From JAZTZP01 sp045637525 (GTDB lineage Bacteria; Bacillota; Clostridia; UBA1381): 5,269 nucleotides of DNA. The notes under the pieces are model-generated. The model ran no database searches and was not told the DNA's origin. It saw only the letters and a list, made by a program, of their open reading frames with translations. The position numbers and the translations under genes are program-made. The stretch covers positions 1 to 5,269 of the forward strand of contig JAZTZP010000174.1 in NCBI GenBank assembly GCA_045637525.1, given 5' to 3'. Shown here piece by piece: positions 5,154 through 5,269 of this stretch (positions are counted from its first letter, which is position 1; every line of letters begins with the position of its first letter).

Positions 5154-5269
5154 AGGGAGGTGGCACGGCGTAAGCCGTGACGGAGGGATATTACATATCT
5201 ATGTATTGAAAATATGTAGTAAAGATATAGAAAAATCAATATCCCTCCACCGCAAGCGGTCCCCCTCCC
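5154..5269. repeat. Pair of inverted GGGAGG...GGAGGGAT repeats with different palindromic cores
   Basis: Copy A (plus, 5154-5189) reads AGGGAGGTGG, then hairpin CACGGC-GTAA-GCCGTG (5164-5179), then ACGGAGGGAT. Copy B (minus, 5269-5241) reads GGGAGGGGG, then a shorter palindrome ACCGC/GCGGT (5249-5260), then GGAGGGAT, and may be cut by the window end. The facing ends form an exact 11-bp inverted repeat, 5182-5192 with 5238-5248, around an AT-rich 45-bp middle with further weak pairings. I recall sequences of this type scattered between genes of gut Clostridia; that is recollection, not a search result. It resembles paired REP/BIME or MITE organisation. No coding potential. Confidence 0.75.

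Overview
The window looks like a piece of a low-GC Gram-positive genome, most likely a gut-type Clostridia (Oscillospiraceae/Lachnospiraceae-like). This rests on AT-rich intergenic DNA, purine-rich GGAG-type ribosome binding sites, sigma-A-like promoters, frequent AGA/ATA codons, and structured intergenic repeats of a kind I associate with gut Clostridia. The taxon is inferred from style, not from a marker gene.

Layout. Positions 1-99 hold four perfect small hairpins joined by an identical ATTTCAC linker, followed by a larger hairpin at 101-137. An AraC-family regulator lies on the minus strand (138-1022). A divergent intergenic region (1023-1195) carries a good plus-strand promoter and an operator-like palindrome. 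Three tightly packed plus-strand genes follow: a xylose-isomerase-like TIM-barrel protein (1196-2056), a Gfo/Idh/MocA NAD(P)-dependent oxidoreductase (2058-3116), and a second, divergent TIM-barrel protein (3135-3986). A bidirectional terminator (4000-4036) separates them from a convergent SAM-dependent methyltransferase (minus, 4043-4891), which has a perfect-consensus promoter and a structured leader. The right end (about 5060-5269) has no gene and is made of hairpin-rich repeats, including two inverted copies of a GGGAGG...GGAGGGAT repeat with different cores.

How the genes may work together. The three-gene operon reads as a cytoplasmic route for a sugar, polyol or glycoside: the dehydrogenase makes or reduces a keto-sugar, and the two metal-dependent barrels isomerise, epimerise, eliminate or hydrate it. 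One dehydrogenase plus two isomerase-like barrels is the architecture of oxidative (keto-intermediate) pathways such as inositol, levoglucosan and C-/O-glycoside catabolism. The substrate cannot be read from the sequence. The divergent AraC regulator, with an N-terminal cupin-like sensor, is the obvious candidate activator. There is no transporter, kinase or glycoside hydrolase in the window. The methyltransferase has its own promoter and is probably unrelated.

The most unusual material is non-coding. At both ends, conserved linkers separate palindromes whose sequences differ but whose pairing is kept, and a 15-bp exact inverted match (126-140 and 5045-5059) brackets the whole five-gene block.
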